Assembly (NCBI RefSeq): GCF_900188395.1
Contig: NZ_FZOB01000001.1
Span: 124,001-188,000, forward strand
Length of the DNA: 64,000 bases
Direction of reading: 5' to 3'
DNA from: Desulfurobacterium atlanticum
GTDB taxonomy: Bacteria > Aquificota > Aquificia > Desulfurobacteriales > Desulfurobacteriaceae
Each line of letters opens with the position of its first letter. Position 1 is the first letter of the stretch. Under the pieces are notes generated by a model. It worked only from the letters and a program-made list of their open reading frames with translations, did no database searches and was not told the origin of the DNA. The translations under genes and the position numbers were made by a program. Below are positions 9,698 to 17,609 of the stretch, piece by piece.

Positions 9698-9984
9698 GTG
9701 AAAGAAGAGATTTTGATGAAGCTCAAGGGTTTAAAAAAGAAACTCAGGGAAGTTTATGGAATAGAAGAGATAGCAGTTTTTGGTTCTGTAGCAAGGGGTG
9801 AATGCACTGAAAATAGTGATGTTGATATAGTTATTCTAAAAATGAAGAAAAAAATGGTTTTAAAATTGCTGGTGCCAGAAATTTCCTGAAAAGTGAACTA
9901 AACAGAAACGTTGATCTGGGACTTTACGATTCGCTTAATCCTTTTATAAAGGAAATTGTTAAAAAGGAAATGATCAGTGTCTAA
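9698..9984 (+). pseudogene. MNT-domain nucleotidyltransferase (MntA-like), frameshifted
   Basis: The frame from GTG 9698 carries the nucleotidyltransferase motif FGSVARGECTENSDVD, which fits GSx10DxD. It then meets a stop shortly after a run of seven A (9848-9854). Adding one base at that run restores a protein-like continuation, NFLKSELNRNVDLGLYDSL, to the stop at 9982-9984. It is therefore a one-base deletion in a poly-A tract (or a sequencing error). MNT proteins are the antitoxin/AMPylase partners of HepT-type HEPN toxins, and a broken HEPN gene overlaps the end. Confidence 0.75.
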
Positions 9985-10387
9985 AAGAAAATTTCCGGAA
10001 ATTTTCTTATTTGATGCTTAAAAAGTCACTGTGAAATTCAAAAGTCCAGAGTCTTTATTGCGCAATTTCGTATGTTGGAATAGTGTTATAAGGGAATTTG
10101 AAATTTTAGGAGAGGCAGCAAAACATCTTATCAGTTCAGGATTGATAAATGAAGATTATAGAGTTGTTTTTGACTTCAGAAATCTGTTGATTCATCATTG
10201 TTTTGGGATAGATGCAGAAGTGGTCTGGAATGTTGTGAAAAACGACCTTCCGGAATTTAAAAAAGTAATCATAGATGCAATAAATAGAATTAAGCCATCA
10301 TTGAAGATGCAACTGATAGATTCTTATACAAGGATGAACAGCCATTTAAATTTTATTCTAAAAGAGTTAGAGAAATTTAAAGTGTAA
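9977..10387 (+). pseudogene. HEPN/DUF86 (HepT-like) partner with an in-frame stop
   Basis: A frame starting with GTG 9977, overlapping the restored end of the MNT gene, gives SKRKFPEIFLFDA, the usual start of DUF86 HepT-like proteins. A TAA follows at 10019-10021, then the same frame continues as RNFVCWNSVIREFEILGEAA and onward. The HepT active-site pattern Rx4HxY is present as RNLLIHHC, with Tyr replaced by Cys. The stop and the lost Tyr both suggest decay. A GTG at 10031 could reinitiate but has no visible Shine-Dalgarno sequence. Confidence 0.65.
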
Positions 10388-10414
10388 TATGCTTTTTTTC
10401 TTCTCTCATTTTGG

Positions 10415-10535
10415 GGCTGCGCCCTCAGAATAACATTTTTCCTGTCACTCTGAGGGAACGAAGTGACCGAAGAGTCTCAGATGAGATCCTTCAGGCTTCA
10501 CCTTCAGGATGACAGGAAATACGTTTAGGGTGTCA
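10415..10535 (+). repeat. Hairpin-repeat array 2 (short)
   Basis: About 120 bp between the decayed MNT/HEPN pair and the next pair. It contains a B-type half element (GGGGCTGCGCCCTCAGAAT), one A-type element and another B-type element ending CTTCAGGATGACAGG. Orientation is the same as in array 1. Confidence 0.8.
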
Positions 10536-10612
10536 GCTCAAAACAACAGGAAAAATTGAAAAAGGATCATTTTGATATAAATTTCAAGTAAAAGTAGATG
10601 GAAAAATAGCAA

Positions 10613-11065
10613 ATGGCAATAGACAGATTGCAATTTTACTTAAAAGAAGCTCAAAACCATGTAGAAAGGTTAAATGATGTCCTTGAAAGATTAAAACCTT
10701 TATATCCTCTTAACACAAACAAATTTAATGTTTTGACATCTTCCCAGAAAGATATGCTTGATACTCTTGCTTTTAGATTTTCAAAGTTACAGGATCTTCT
10801 TGGTTCCAGAATATTTAGAGAATTTTTAAATCATACAGGATATATAACGGAAGGGAAAACATTCCTGGAGCTTCTAAGAGAAATAGAAAAGGAAGGTATA
10901 ATTGATATTGATACATGGAGTCAATTCAGGAAAATCAGAAATCTGATTGCACATGATTATCCAGATGAACTATCAGAAAAAATTGAAGCCATAAATTTTT
11001 TAATAGAAAATGCGCCAGTATTAATAAAGGTGGTGGAGAAAATTGAAGATAAGGCTTACAGATGA
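10613..11065 (+). CDS. HEPN-domain protein (HepT-like toxin candidate)
   Basis: A 150-aa, mostly helical protein. Its C-terminal half has RNLIAHDY, matching the HepT motif Rx4HxY; the Arg and His form the ribonuclease site and the Tyr is the AMPylated residue in the studied HepT/MntA pair. The start at MAIDRL was chosen because an upstream ATG (MEK) runs into a stop after three codons. The MNT gene overlaps its 3' end by 23 nt. A diverged, inverted copy of the pair lies at 16835-17549. Confidence 0.8.
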   Translation: MAIDRLQFYLKEAQNHVERLNDVLERLKPLYPLNTNKFNVLTSSQKDMLDTLAFRFSKLQDLLGSRIFREFLNHTGYITEGKTFLELLREIEKEGIIDIDTWSQFRKIRNLIAHDYPDELSEKIEAINFLIENAPVLIKVVEKIEDKAYR

Positions 11066-11327
11066 AGAAATTCACACAATAAAAAAATTAGCACAGGATA
11101 TTTTTGGTGAGTGTAAAATCTATATCTTTGGAAGCAGGTTAAAAGACAAAAAGGGGGGAGATATAGATATATATGTTGTTCCAGAAGAAAAAACGAACTT
11201 GTTTAAAAAAAAGTTGAAATTTTCATCCAAGCTTGAAAATTTACTGGGAAAGCCCGTTGATGTTGTTGTAAGCAGGGATATAAATAGGAAAATTGAAAGA
11301 GAAGCTTTAAGAGGAGTAAGATTATAG
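11043..11327 (+). CDS. MNT-domain nucleotidyltransferase (MntA-like antitoxin candidate)
   Basis: A 94-aa minimal nucleotidyltransferase starting with TTG inside the end of the HEPN gene. The active-site motif is FGSRLKDKKGGDID, a GSx8DxD variant, shorter than the canonical GSx10DxD. By analogy with MntA it would AMPylate and silence the HEPN partner. The small overlapping pair, flanked by repeat arrays, looks like a self-contained toxin-antitoxin module. The activity is inference. Confidence 0.8.
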   Translation: MKIRLTDEEIHTIKKLAQDIFGECKIYIFGSRLKDKKGGDIDIYVVPEEKTNLFKKKLKFSSKLENLLGKPVDVVVSRDINRKIEREALRGVRL

Positions 11328-11365
11328 CAACTTGGCAAGATTTTTATCTGGCAACAGGAAAGAAG

Positions 11366-11835
11366 AGATTCTTCGCTGGCGCTCAGAATGACTTCCCTCT
11401 CCTGTCACTCTGAGGGAGCGCAGCGACCGAAGAGTCTCATATCCTGGTAAAGGATGAGATCCTTCACTTCGCTCAGGATGACATTTTCCCGTCACTCTGA
11501 GGGAACGAAGTAGCCGAAGAGTCTCAAATGAGATCCTTCGGGCTGCGCCCTCAGGGCGGTGGATTCTTCGCTGGCGCTCAGAATGACTTCCCTCTCCTGT
11601 CACTCTGAGGGAGCGCAGCGACCGAAGAGTCTCATATCCTGGTAAAGGATGAGATCCTTCACTTCGCTCAGGATGACATTTTCCCGTCACTCTGAGGGAA
11701 CGAAGTAGCCGAAGAGTCTCAAATGAGATCCTTCGGGCTGCGCCCTCAGGGCGGTGGATTCTTCGCTGGCGCTCAGAATGACTTCCCTCTCCTGTCACTC
11801 TGAGGGAGCGCAGCGACCGAAGAGTCTCAAATTTC
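11366..11835 (+). repeat. Hairpin-repeat array 3 (195-bp tandem composite)
   Basis: The GTCACTCTGAGG element recurs with its C at 11406, 11601 and 11796, an exact 195-bp period. Copies appear almost identical, which suggests recent duplication. The composite is related to the 189-bp unit of array 1: A-type and B-type hairpins, then the tail GATTCTTCGCTGGCGCTCAG. The array occupies the whole interval up to the beta-CASP gene, whose start is about 40 nt beyond its end. Confidence 0.9.
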
Positions 11836-11872
11836 ATGGCAAAATCCTCCACAGAGCATAAATTACTTTTCC

Positions 11873-13114
11873 ATGGATATGATGATACCCCTTGGTGGTG
11901 GCAATGAGATAGGTGCAAGTGCCTATCTCTATTTTATAGGCGGAAGAAAGATACTTATTGACTATGGGATAAGGTTTAATAATAAAGAGTCTTTTCCTGA
12001 TCTTGAATTTTTAAAGTCTTTAGCTCCTGAAATTGATGCGATAATTATCACTCATGCACACATAGACCACTGTGGTGCGTTTCATATAGCATCTTCCCTT
12101 TATCCGGACACACCTGTTATAACAACTTTTGAAACAGCAGAACTTTTATCTTTAATGGTTGAAGATGCAATTAAGGTCAGATATATAGGAAGGGAAGAGG
12201 AAAGCTTTACAGAGTATAAGCTGTTTGATGAAGCTTTTTTAAGAATAGAAAGAAAGGATTTCTTTGAGCCGTTTACTTTTGGGGATATTGAGATAACACT
12301 TTTCCCTGCAGGACATATTCTTGGTGCTGCATCTGTTCTTTTTAAATGGGATGGAAAATCTCTCTACCACACGGGAGATATATCCTTAAAAGATCAATTC
12401 ACTGTAAAGGGAGCGGTGTTGCCTGATGAAAAGGTGAATTTTCTCGTTATGGAAAGCACCTACTACTACACAGACAGAGACGGCGGAGATGAAACCTCTC
12501 TTGTTGAAGGTGTAAAGGAAATAGTGGAAAGAAAAGGGAAAATTCTCATTCCTGTTTTTGCCCTTGGAAGGGCTCAGGAGATTATATCTATCTTAAAAGA
12601 AGGTATGATGAAAGGGGAGATTCCGCCGATAAATGTTTATGTTGATGGCCTTGCGAGAGAGGTTTGTAACATTTATGAACATAACATAGATAAAGAGTTT
12701 TTTAACTTCTACATCCAGCCTGCTCCTTTTTACGAAGGGCTTTCTTACGAGGAGGCTTGTGAGGAGAATTTAAGGGAAGCGGACTGTATAATTGCAACAT
12801 CCGGGATGCTTATGGAAAATACTCCCTCCTACATTTACGGGAAATTGATAGGTAAGAGAGCTAATAACGGGATAATATTCAGCGGTTATCTTTCTGAGGA
12901 AAGTTTTGGATACAGACTGCTTAAAGAGAAGAAAAAGCTGAAGAATTTTAAGTGCCAGATACTTAAACATCACCTTTCAGCTCACGGTAGCGGGAAAGAT
13001 TTAAGAATGATAGAAAGTGTGCTTTCTCCTGATAAAGTTATTCTTGTACACGGTTATCCGTCAAAGGAAAAGAGAATCCGTCATGCAGCCAACAGGGAGG
13101 TTGTTTATCTTTGA
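11873..13114 (+). CDS. Beta-CASP metallo-beta-lactamase RNA nuclease family protein
   Basis: A 413-aa cytoplasmic protein. Metal-binding motifs are HAHIDHCG near residue 62, GHILGAAS near 147 and HTGDIS near 165. The beta-CASP part follows: FALGRAQE, then ATSGMLMENTPSYIYGKLI and HHLSAHGSGKDL. This is the CPSF/Ysh1-like family of RNA endo/exonucleases. No clear Shine-Dalgarno precedes the ATG (MDMM), so the start could shift by two or three codons. The next gene overlaps by 4 nt, making a two-gene unit between repeat arrays. Confidence 0.85.
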   Translation: MDMMIPLGGGNEIGASAYLYFIGGRKILIDYGIRFNNKESFPDLEFLKSLAPEIDAIIITHAHIDHCGAFHIASSLYPDTPVITTFETAELLSLMVEDAIKVRYIGREEESFTEYKLFDEAFLRIERKDFFEPFTFGDIEITLFPAGHILGAASVLFKWDGKSLYHTGDISLKDQFTVKGAVLPDEKVNFLVMESTYYYTDRDGGDETSLVEGVKEIVERKGKILIPVFALGRAQEIISILKEGMMKGEIPPINVYVDGLAREVCNIYEHNIDKEFFNFYIQPAPFYEGLSYEEACEENLREADCIIATSGMLMENTPSYIYGKLIGKRANNGIIFSGYLSEESFGYRLLKEKKKLKNFKCQILKHHLSAHGSGKDLRMIESVLSPDKVILVHGYPSKEKRIRHAANREVVYL

Positions 13115-14565
13115 AAATCTACCTTGGTTATCCTGAGTCTTATATCGGAAGAGAGCATTTTAATATAAAAGATCTTTTTCTGAACGAAGTAAGAGTTGAT
13201 TATAAAACTGTTCCTGTAGAGGTGAAAAAGAAACTTCTTGGAGTTTTAAGTTTTTTGAAAGAATCGGATTACATATTTATGGATGAGATAAAGTATGATG
13301 CATCGGACATCCTTGAGTTTGCCCTTTTTAAGTTTAAAAATGAAAGTGTAGATACCGTTATTCTACCTGGATACACTTACGGAAAATCAACTTTTATAGT
13401 AAGGGAGCTTTTAAAAACTGTATTTGGCAGAAATGCAAACATATACCACGATTTTAATTTTTTCCCAAAAGATACAGTTGTTGTTAACATAGGATACCGG
13501 GAAACATCAATCTCTGTGTGCGGAGACCTTTTAACGGTTATCAATATTGGGGAGTATGATTTTGTTGATAATTTTGGAAATTATCTTTTTAATAGACTTC
13601 TTGCGGAGAAGAAAATCTCAAATGTGGAGCTTAGAAAGAGCGGAAAAAGGGGAGTTTATCTTGATAAGTTGAGAGGAAATGGTGCAAGAATTCTTTTTGG
13701 TAGAACTGATAAAGTTGATTTTCAGGAGGAAAGTTATAAGAGGACAATCTCTCAAAGTGAACTTGATCTTGCCCTTTCACCCCTTACAGGGAGAGTAAAC
13801 TTTGGAGATATCGTCACAGAGATAACAGATATTTCATCTGCTGTTGTCAGTGCACTTTACCTTTTTGAGGAGAAAGAGAAGGTAAAACCTCAGATAAGGA
13901 AAGTTGTATTGATCGGCAGGATAGCTCATCTTTATAAGCCTGTTTTTGAGAGAATATTTGGAATTTCTCCTGAAATCATTAATCCTTCTGATCTTTTGGA
14001 AAGAGAACCTGTTTTCTCTAAAAATAGAGTGTCTTTTGAGAGATTTATAAAGGGATACAAAGGATACGACTATTTTGAAGTTAAAGAAGAGAGGGAAATT
14101 TGTGAAGATAAAGAGTTCAGAGAGTTTATTGTTGATTTAAGGAAAGCTTTTAAAGATAGAAGTTTAAAAGGACTTTACCTTATTGAACTGTTGTCGGAGA
14201 AGGAGCTTGGCGGGGAGGATAGATTTAAATTTGTAAATGAACTTGTTAATATTTCAAGACTTTTAACTTTTAAGAATAGGAAAGATCTTCTCTATATGGA
14301 TTACATTATAGCGGCGCTTTCAAAAGTGGAAATTCCAGAAGCTCTTTTTTTAAAGGTGGAGAATTTCATTAAAAAGATAGCTTTCCGCTGGAATATCCCT
14401 TTAAAGACAAGGATGAACATAGTTTATTTCTGTTATAGATACCGTGAGAAGCTGAAAAGTAAAGATTGGTTCAAAGTTCTCCTGCCTTTAACTGTCACAT
14501 GGATAAGAGATAAAAAACTTTCAGAAGGGGAAAGACTGTTTATAAGGAACATCCTTTCATCCTGA
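13111..14565 (+). CDS. Unrecognised protein, possibly with an actin/Hsp70-like core
   Basis: A 484-aa protein that I cannot assign to a named family. The TTG start overlaps the beta-CASP stop. Residues about 129-150 (DTVVVNIGYRETSISVCGD) resemble the phosphate-1 loop of ASKHA ATPases, with Asn where Asp is usual. VVLIGRIAHLYKPVFERIFG near residue 270 resembles the adenosine loop. The C-terminal third is rich in Leu, Lys and Glu and probably helical. No signal peptide or membrane helix is visible. Coupling to a beta-CASP nuclease suggests a shared process. The fold suggestion is weak. Confidence 0.6.
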   Translation: MKIYLGYPESYIGREHFNIKDLFLNEVRVDYKTVPVEVKKKLLGVLSFLKESDYIFMDEIKYDASDILEFALFKFKNESVDTVILPGYTYGKSTFIVRELLKTVFGRNANIYHDFNFFPKDTVVVNIGYRETSISVCGDLLTVINIGEYDFVDNFGNYLFNRLLAEKKISNVELRKSGKRGVYLDKLRGNGARILFGRTDKVDFQEESYKRTISQSELDLALSPLTGRVNFGDIVTEITDISSAVVSALYLFEEKEKVKPQIRKVVLIGRIAHLYKPVFERIFGISPEIINPSDLLEREPVFSKNRVSFERFIKGYKGYDYFEVKEEREICEDKEFREFIVDLRKAFKDRSLKGLYLIELLSEKELGGEDRFKFVNELVNISRLLTFKNRKDLLYMDYIIAALSKVEIPEALFLKVENFIKKIAFRWNIPLKTRMNIVYFCYRYREKLKSKDWFKVLLPLTVTWIRDKKLSEGERLFIRNILSS

Positions 14566-14589
14566 CTGCCTGGTTTGTCATTCCCTGTC

Positions 14590-14800
14590 ATCCTGCGTAT
14601 TCCTCTTTTCGTCATTCTGAGGGCGTAGCCCGAAGGATCTCCAAAAACGTCATCCTGAGCGCTTTTCCATTTCGTCATCCTGAGCGCCAGCGAAGGTTCT
14701 CATCTTCCAGACTCTTCGGTCACTACGCTCCCTCAGAGTGACGAAGAAGTGAACATTCTGAGTATTCCCCTTCCGTCATTCTGAGCGATAGCGAAGAATC
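14590..14800 (-). repeat. Hairpin-repeat array 4, fused to the GIY-YIG gene end
   Basis: Single B-type hairpins (CATTCTGAGGGCGTAGCCCGAAGGAT, shortened forms with GCGCCAGC and GCGATAGC) and one A-type hairpin. The orientation is opposite to arrays 1-3. The last element, about 14776-14800, is shared with the coding end of the GIY-YIG gene. Confidence 0.85.
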
Positions 14801-15096
14801 TCACTATCTAAAATACTCTCATAGAGATCCTTCCACTCTGGATTAAAGCGATTTATCAAATCAACCTTAAACTGCCTTTTCTTTCCCTTTAAATACTTTT
14901 CTCTTTTAATTGCTTCCTCAATTGAGTCAAATACTTCATAATAAACCAATTTAGTGCAGTTATACTTACTGGTAAATCCATCAATAAGCTTATTTCTGTG
15001 CTGATAGATTCTTCTTACCAAATCACTTGTAACACCGATATATAAAACTTTGTTGTTTTTATTCGTCACAATATACACAAACCCTTGTTTGCTCAT
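14776..15096 (-). CDS. Single-domain GIY-YIG endonuclease embedded in a repeat array
   Basis: A 106-aa protein with the complete small GIY-YIG fold: VYI and LYIGVTSDLVRRIYQHR at the N terminus (Tyr, YIG and catalytic Arg), then YYEVFDSIEEAIKREKYLKG with a candidate metal-binding Glu. This is the UvrC-N-like, YhbQ-like standalone family. The last residues (EILRYRSE) and the TGA stop are encoded by a repeat hairpin, so the gene is fused to the array. Repeats also start about 30 nt upstream. It is the only gene in 14566-15768. Its role is unknown; acting on the repeats is a hypothesis. Confidence 0.85.
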   Translation of the reverse strand: MSKQGFVYIVTNKNNKVLYIGVTSDLVRRIYQHRNKLIDGFTSKYNCTKLVYYEVFDSIEEAIKREKYLKGKKRQFKVDLINRFNPEWKDLYESILDSEILRYRSE

Positions 15097-15129
15097 AACT
15101 CCATATATTTTTCTGCCGTTTGTGGATTT

Positions 15130-15760
15130 CTCCTTTCGTCATTCTTACCACTTCTATTTTTATCATCCTGAGCCCTTTTCCCTTCCTGTCATCCTGAGGG
15201 TGCAACCCGAAGGATCTCATTCTCTGAGACTCTTCGGCTACTTTGTAGCCTCAGAGTGACAGGAAACGTCATCCTGAGCGAAGCGAAGGATCTCATCCCT
15301 TGAGACTCTTCGGTCACCACGCTCCCTCAGAGTGACAAGAAAAGTGTCATCCTGAGCATTCCCCTTTCCTGTCATCCTGAGCGAAGCGAAGAATCCACCG
15401 TCCTGAGGGTCCAGCCCGAAGGATCTCATCCTTTGAGACTTTTCTGAGACTTTTCGGTCACCACGCTCCCTCAGAGTGACAAGAAAAGTGTCATCCTGAG
15501 CATTCCCCTTTCCTGTCATCCTGAGCGAAGCGAAGAATCCACCGTCCTGATCCAGCCCGAAGGATCTCATCCTTTGAGACTTTTCTGAGACTTTTCGGTC
15601 ACCACGCTCCCTCAGAGTGACAAGAAAAGTGTCATCCTGAGCATTCCCCTTTCCTGTCATCCTGAGCGTTAGCGAAGGATCTCATTCTCTGAGACTCTTC
15701 GGTCGCTGTGCTTCCTCAGAGTGACGAGAAAAGTGTCATCTTTAGGGTGAAATCCCAAGA
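15130..15760 (-). repeat. Hairpin-repeat array 5 (141-144-bp tandem composite)
   Basis: A long array upstream of the GIY-YIG gene. A unit beginning GTCATCCTGAGCATTCCCC recurs at 15346, 15490 and 15631, with periods of 144 and 141 bp (one copy lacks 3 bp). Many elements contain GCGAAGC at the hairpin tip. The orientation is opposite to arrays 1-3. A stop-free frame through it produces a spurious 140-codon ORF. Confidence 0.9.
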
Positions 15761-15768
15761 ATTTATCA

Positions 15769-16407
15769 TCAATAAGCCCCTTTTCCCGTGAGCATAACCC
15801 AAATTGTTTTTAAAATAATTTTTATATCCTTCCAGAATGAGAGATTTTCCACATACTTTAAGTCAAATTTAATTCTATCTTCAAAAGTTGCTTCATTTCT
15901 TCCTTCTACCTGCCAGAGACCTGTTACACCAGGTTTTACAGATAAAAGCTTTTTCCTAACATCTTCAGGGATTTTATAGTCGTCAAATTCTTTGTATATA
16001 TAGGGTCTTGGCCCTACAACACTCATATCGCCTTTCAAAACATTTAAAAACTGGGGGAGCTCATCAAGACTATACTTTCTCAAAAATCTACCAATAGGAG
16101 TAACTCTTGGGTCATAACTTTTAAGTTTTCTATAAAGTTCCCATTCTTTTTTAGCTTCCGGATTTTTTTCAAGATATTCTTCAAGAATCTTTTCGTTATT
16201 TGGATACATTGTTCTAAATTTATAAACAAAAAATTCTTTGCCATTTAACCCGGGTCGCTTTTGTTTAAAAAAAACACTTCCCCCATCAGTTAACTTTATT
16301 GCTGCTGCTATTGGAATCATTATTGGAAGTGTTACCAATATGGCAAACAAAGAAAAAACAACATCAAAAGGTCTCTTCCACCACGGAATTTTAAACTCTT
16401 TTTTCAA
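15769..16407 (-). CDS. Phosphoglycosyl transferase (bacterial sugar transferase, PglC/WbaP catalytic-domain type)
   Basis: A 212-aa protein with the single hydrophobic re-entrant/TM segment near residues 11-37 typical of small monotopic phosphoglycosyl transferases. Motifs include KRPFD, FFKQKRPG and FRTMYPN, then SLDELPQFLNVLKGDMSVVGPRP, which carries the catalytic Asp-Glu dyad. It transfers a phospho-sugar from a nucleotide sugar to undecaprenyl phosphate, starting a glycan. The start is TTG with GAGG upstream. It stands alone between arrays, downstream of the main polysaccharide operon and on the same strand. Confidence 0.88.
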   Translation of the reverse strand: MKKEFKIPWWKRPFDVVFSLFAILVTLPIMIPIAAAIKLTDGGSVFFKQKRPGLNGKEFFVYKFRTMYPNNEKILEEYLEKNPEAKKEWELYRKLKSYDPRVTPIGRFLRKYSLDELPQFLNVLKGDMSVVGPRPYIYKEFDDYKIPEDVRKKLLSVKPGVTGLWQVEGRNEATFEDRIKFDLKYVENLSFWKDIKIILKTIWVMLTGKGAY

Positions 16408-16439
16408 CCCAACCTCTTACTTTTTTTAATTATAAATTC

Positions 16440-16830
16440 TTCCTATTCTTCTGTTATCCTGAGCATCTTCCCTGTCATTCTGAGGGCGCAGCCCTAAGAA
16501 TCCCATTTGAGACTCTTCGGTCGCTATACTCCCTCAGAGTGACAGAGGAAGAGTCATTATGAATTTTATTTCTTTGTCATCCTGAGCAAAGCGAAGGATC
16601 TATTTTTTCACCAAGACGTGAGACTCTTCGGTCGCTGTGCTCCCTCAGAGTGACGGGAAAAGCGTCATTCTGAGTGCCTCCATTTCGTCATCCTGAGCGC
16701 AGCGAAGAATCTATCCCTTGAGACTCTTCGGTCGCTGTGCTTCCTCAGAGCGACGGTAGAGGAAAGTCATCCTGAACATTTCCCTTTCCGTCATCCTGAG
16801 GGCCCAGCCCGAAGAATCTATTCTACCGAA
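16440..16830 (-). repeat. Hairpin-repeat array 6
   Basis: About 390 bp of non-tandem A-type and B-type hairpins, for example GACTCTTCGGTCGC-type and GCAGCCCTAAGAAT forms, mixed with degraded single arms. Orientation is as in arrays 4-5. It fills the gap between the phosphoglycosyl transferase and the MNT gene. I see no other gene in it. Confidence 0.85.
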
Positions 16831-16834
16831 ATTC

Positions 16835-17119
16835 TTATAATTTCACTCCCTTTAGAGCTTCCCTTTCAATTTTTCTATCTGTATTTCTGTTTACCACAAC
16901 ATCAACAGGTTTTCCCAGTAAATTTTCAAGTTTAGATGAGAGCTTTAACTTTTTTTTGAAGAGATTTGATTTTTCCTCTGGAACAATATATATATCTATA
17001 TCTCCTCCTTTTTTTTCTTTTAATCTGCTTCCAAAAATATATACTTCACAATCTCCAAAAATATCCTGTGCTAATCTTTTTATAGCAAGTATTTCTTCAT
17101 CTGTAAGCCTTACTTTCAA
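16835..17119 (-). CDS. MNT-domain nucleotidyltransferase (second copy)
   Basis: A 94-aa paralogue of the protein at 11043-11327; by hand comparison more than 80% of residues are identical. The motif FGSRLKEKKGGDID is again the GSx8DxD form. It overlaps its HEPN partner by 23 nt, exactly as in the other copy. The pair is in inverted orientation relative to the first. Its predicted role is antitoxin/AMPylase of the neighbouring HEPN protein. Confidence 0.8.
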   Translation of the reverse strand: MKVRLTDEEILAIKRLAQDIFGDCEVYIFGSRLKEKKGGDIDIYIVPEEKSNLFKKKLKLSSKLENLLGKPVDVVVNRNTDRKIEREALKGVKL

Positions 17120-17549
17120 TTTTTTTTACCACCTTTATGAGTGTTGGTGCGTTTTCTATTAAGAAATTTATGGCTTCAATTTTCTCCAGTATTTCATCTG
17201 GATAATCATGTGCAAGTAAATTTCTTATTTTCCTGAATTGACTCCATGTATCAATATCAATTATACCTTCTTTTTCTATTTCTCTCAGGAGTTCCAGAAA
17301 TGTTTTACCTTCTGTTATGTATCCTGTATGATTTAAAAACTCTCTAAATATTCTGGAGCCAAGAAGATCCTGTAACTTTGAAAATCTAAAAGCAAGAGCG
17401 TCAAGTATATCCTTCTGAGAAGATGTTAAATTGCTAAATTTCTCTATGTTAAGTGGATACAAAGGTCTCAATCTTTCAAGAACATTATTTAACCTTTCCA
17501 CGTGGCTTTGAGCTTCTTTTAAATAAGATTGCAGTCTGTCTATCGCCAT
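17097..17549 (-). CDS. HEPN-domain protein (second copy, HepT-like)
   Basis: A 150-aa paralogue of 10613-11065, with most residues identical, including RNLLAHDY (Rx4HxY). I placed the start at MAIDRL, the position conserved in both copies; in this copy an in-frame ATG five codons upstream (17564) is open, whereas the first copy has a stop there. It is probably the ribonuclease-type toxin of the pair. Confidence 0.8.
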   Translation of the reverse strand: MAIDRLQSYLKEAQSHVERLNNVLERLRPLYPLNIEKFSNLTSSQKDILDALAFRFSKLQDLLGSRIFREFLNHTGYITEGKTFLELLREIEKEGIIDIDTWSQFRKIRNLLAHDYPDEILEKIEAINFLIENAPTLIKVVKKIESKAYR

Positions 17550-17609
17550 CTGCTGCTTTTCCATTTAATTTTATTTGAAATTTATACCAGGAAGGTTGTT
17601 TTTCAAATT

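Noticed and set aside
11322-11918. 198-codon open frame on the minus strand across array 3
   Set aside because: Repeat-derived; it also runs into the start of the beta-CASP gene on the other strand.
15238-15660. 140-codon open frame on the minus strand in array 5
   Set aside because: Repeat-derived, periodic with the 141-144-bp unit.
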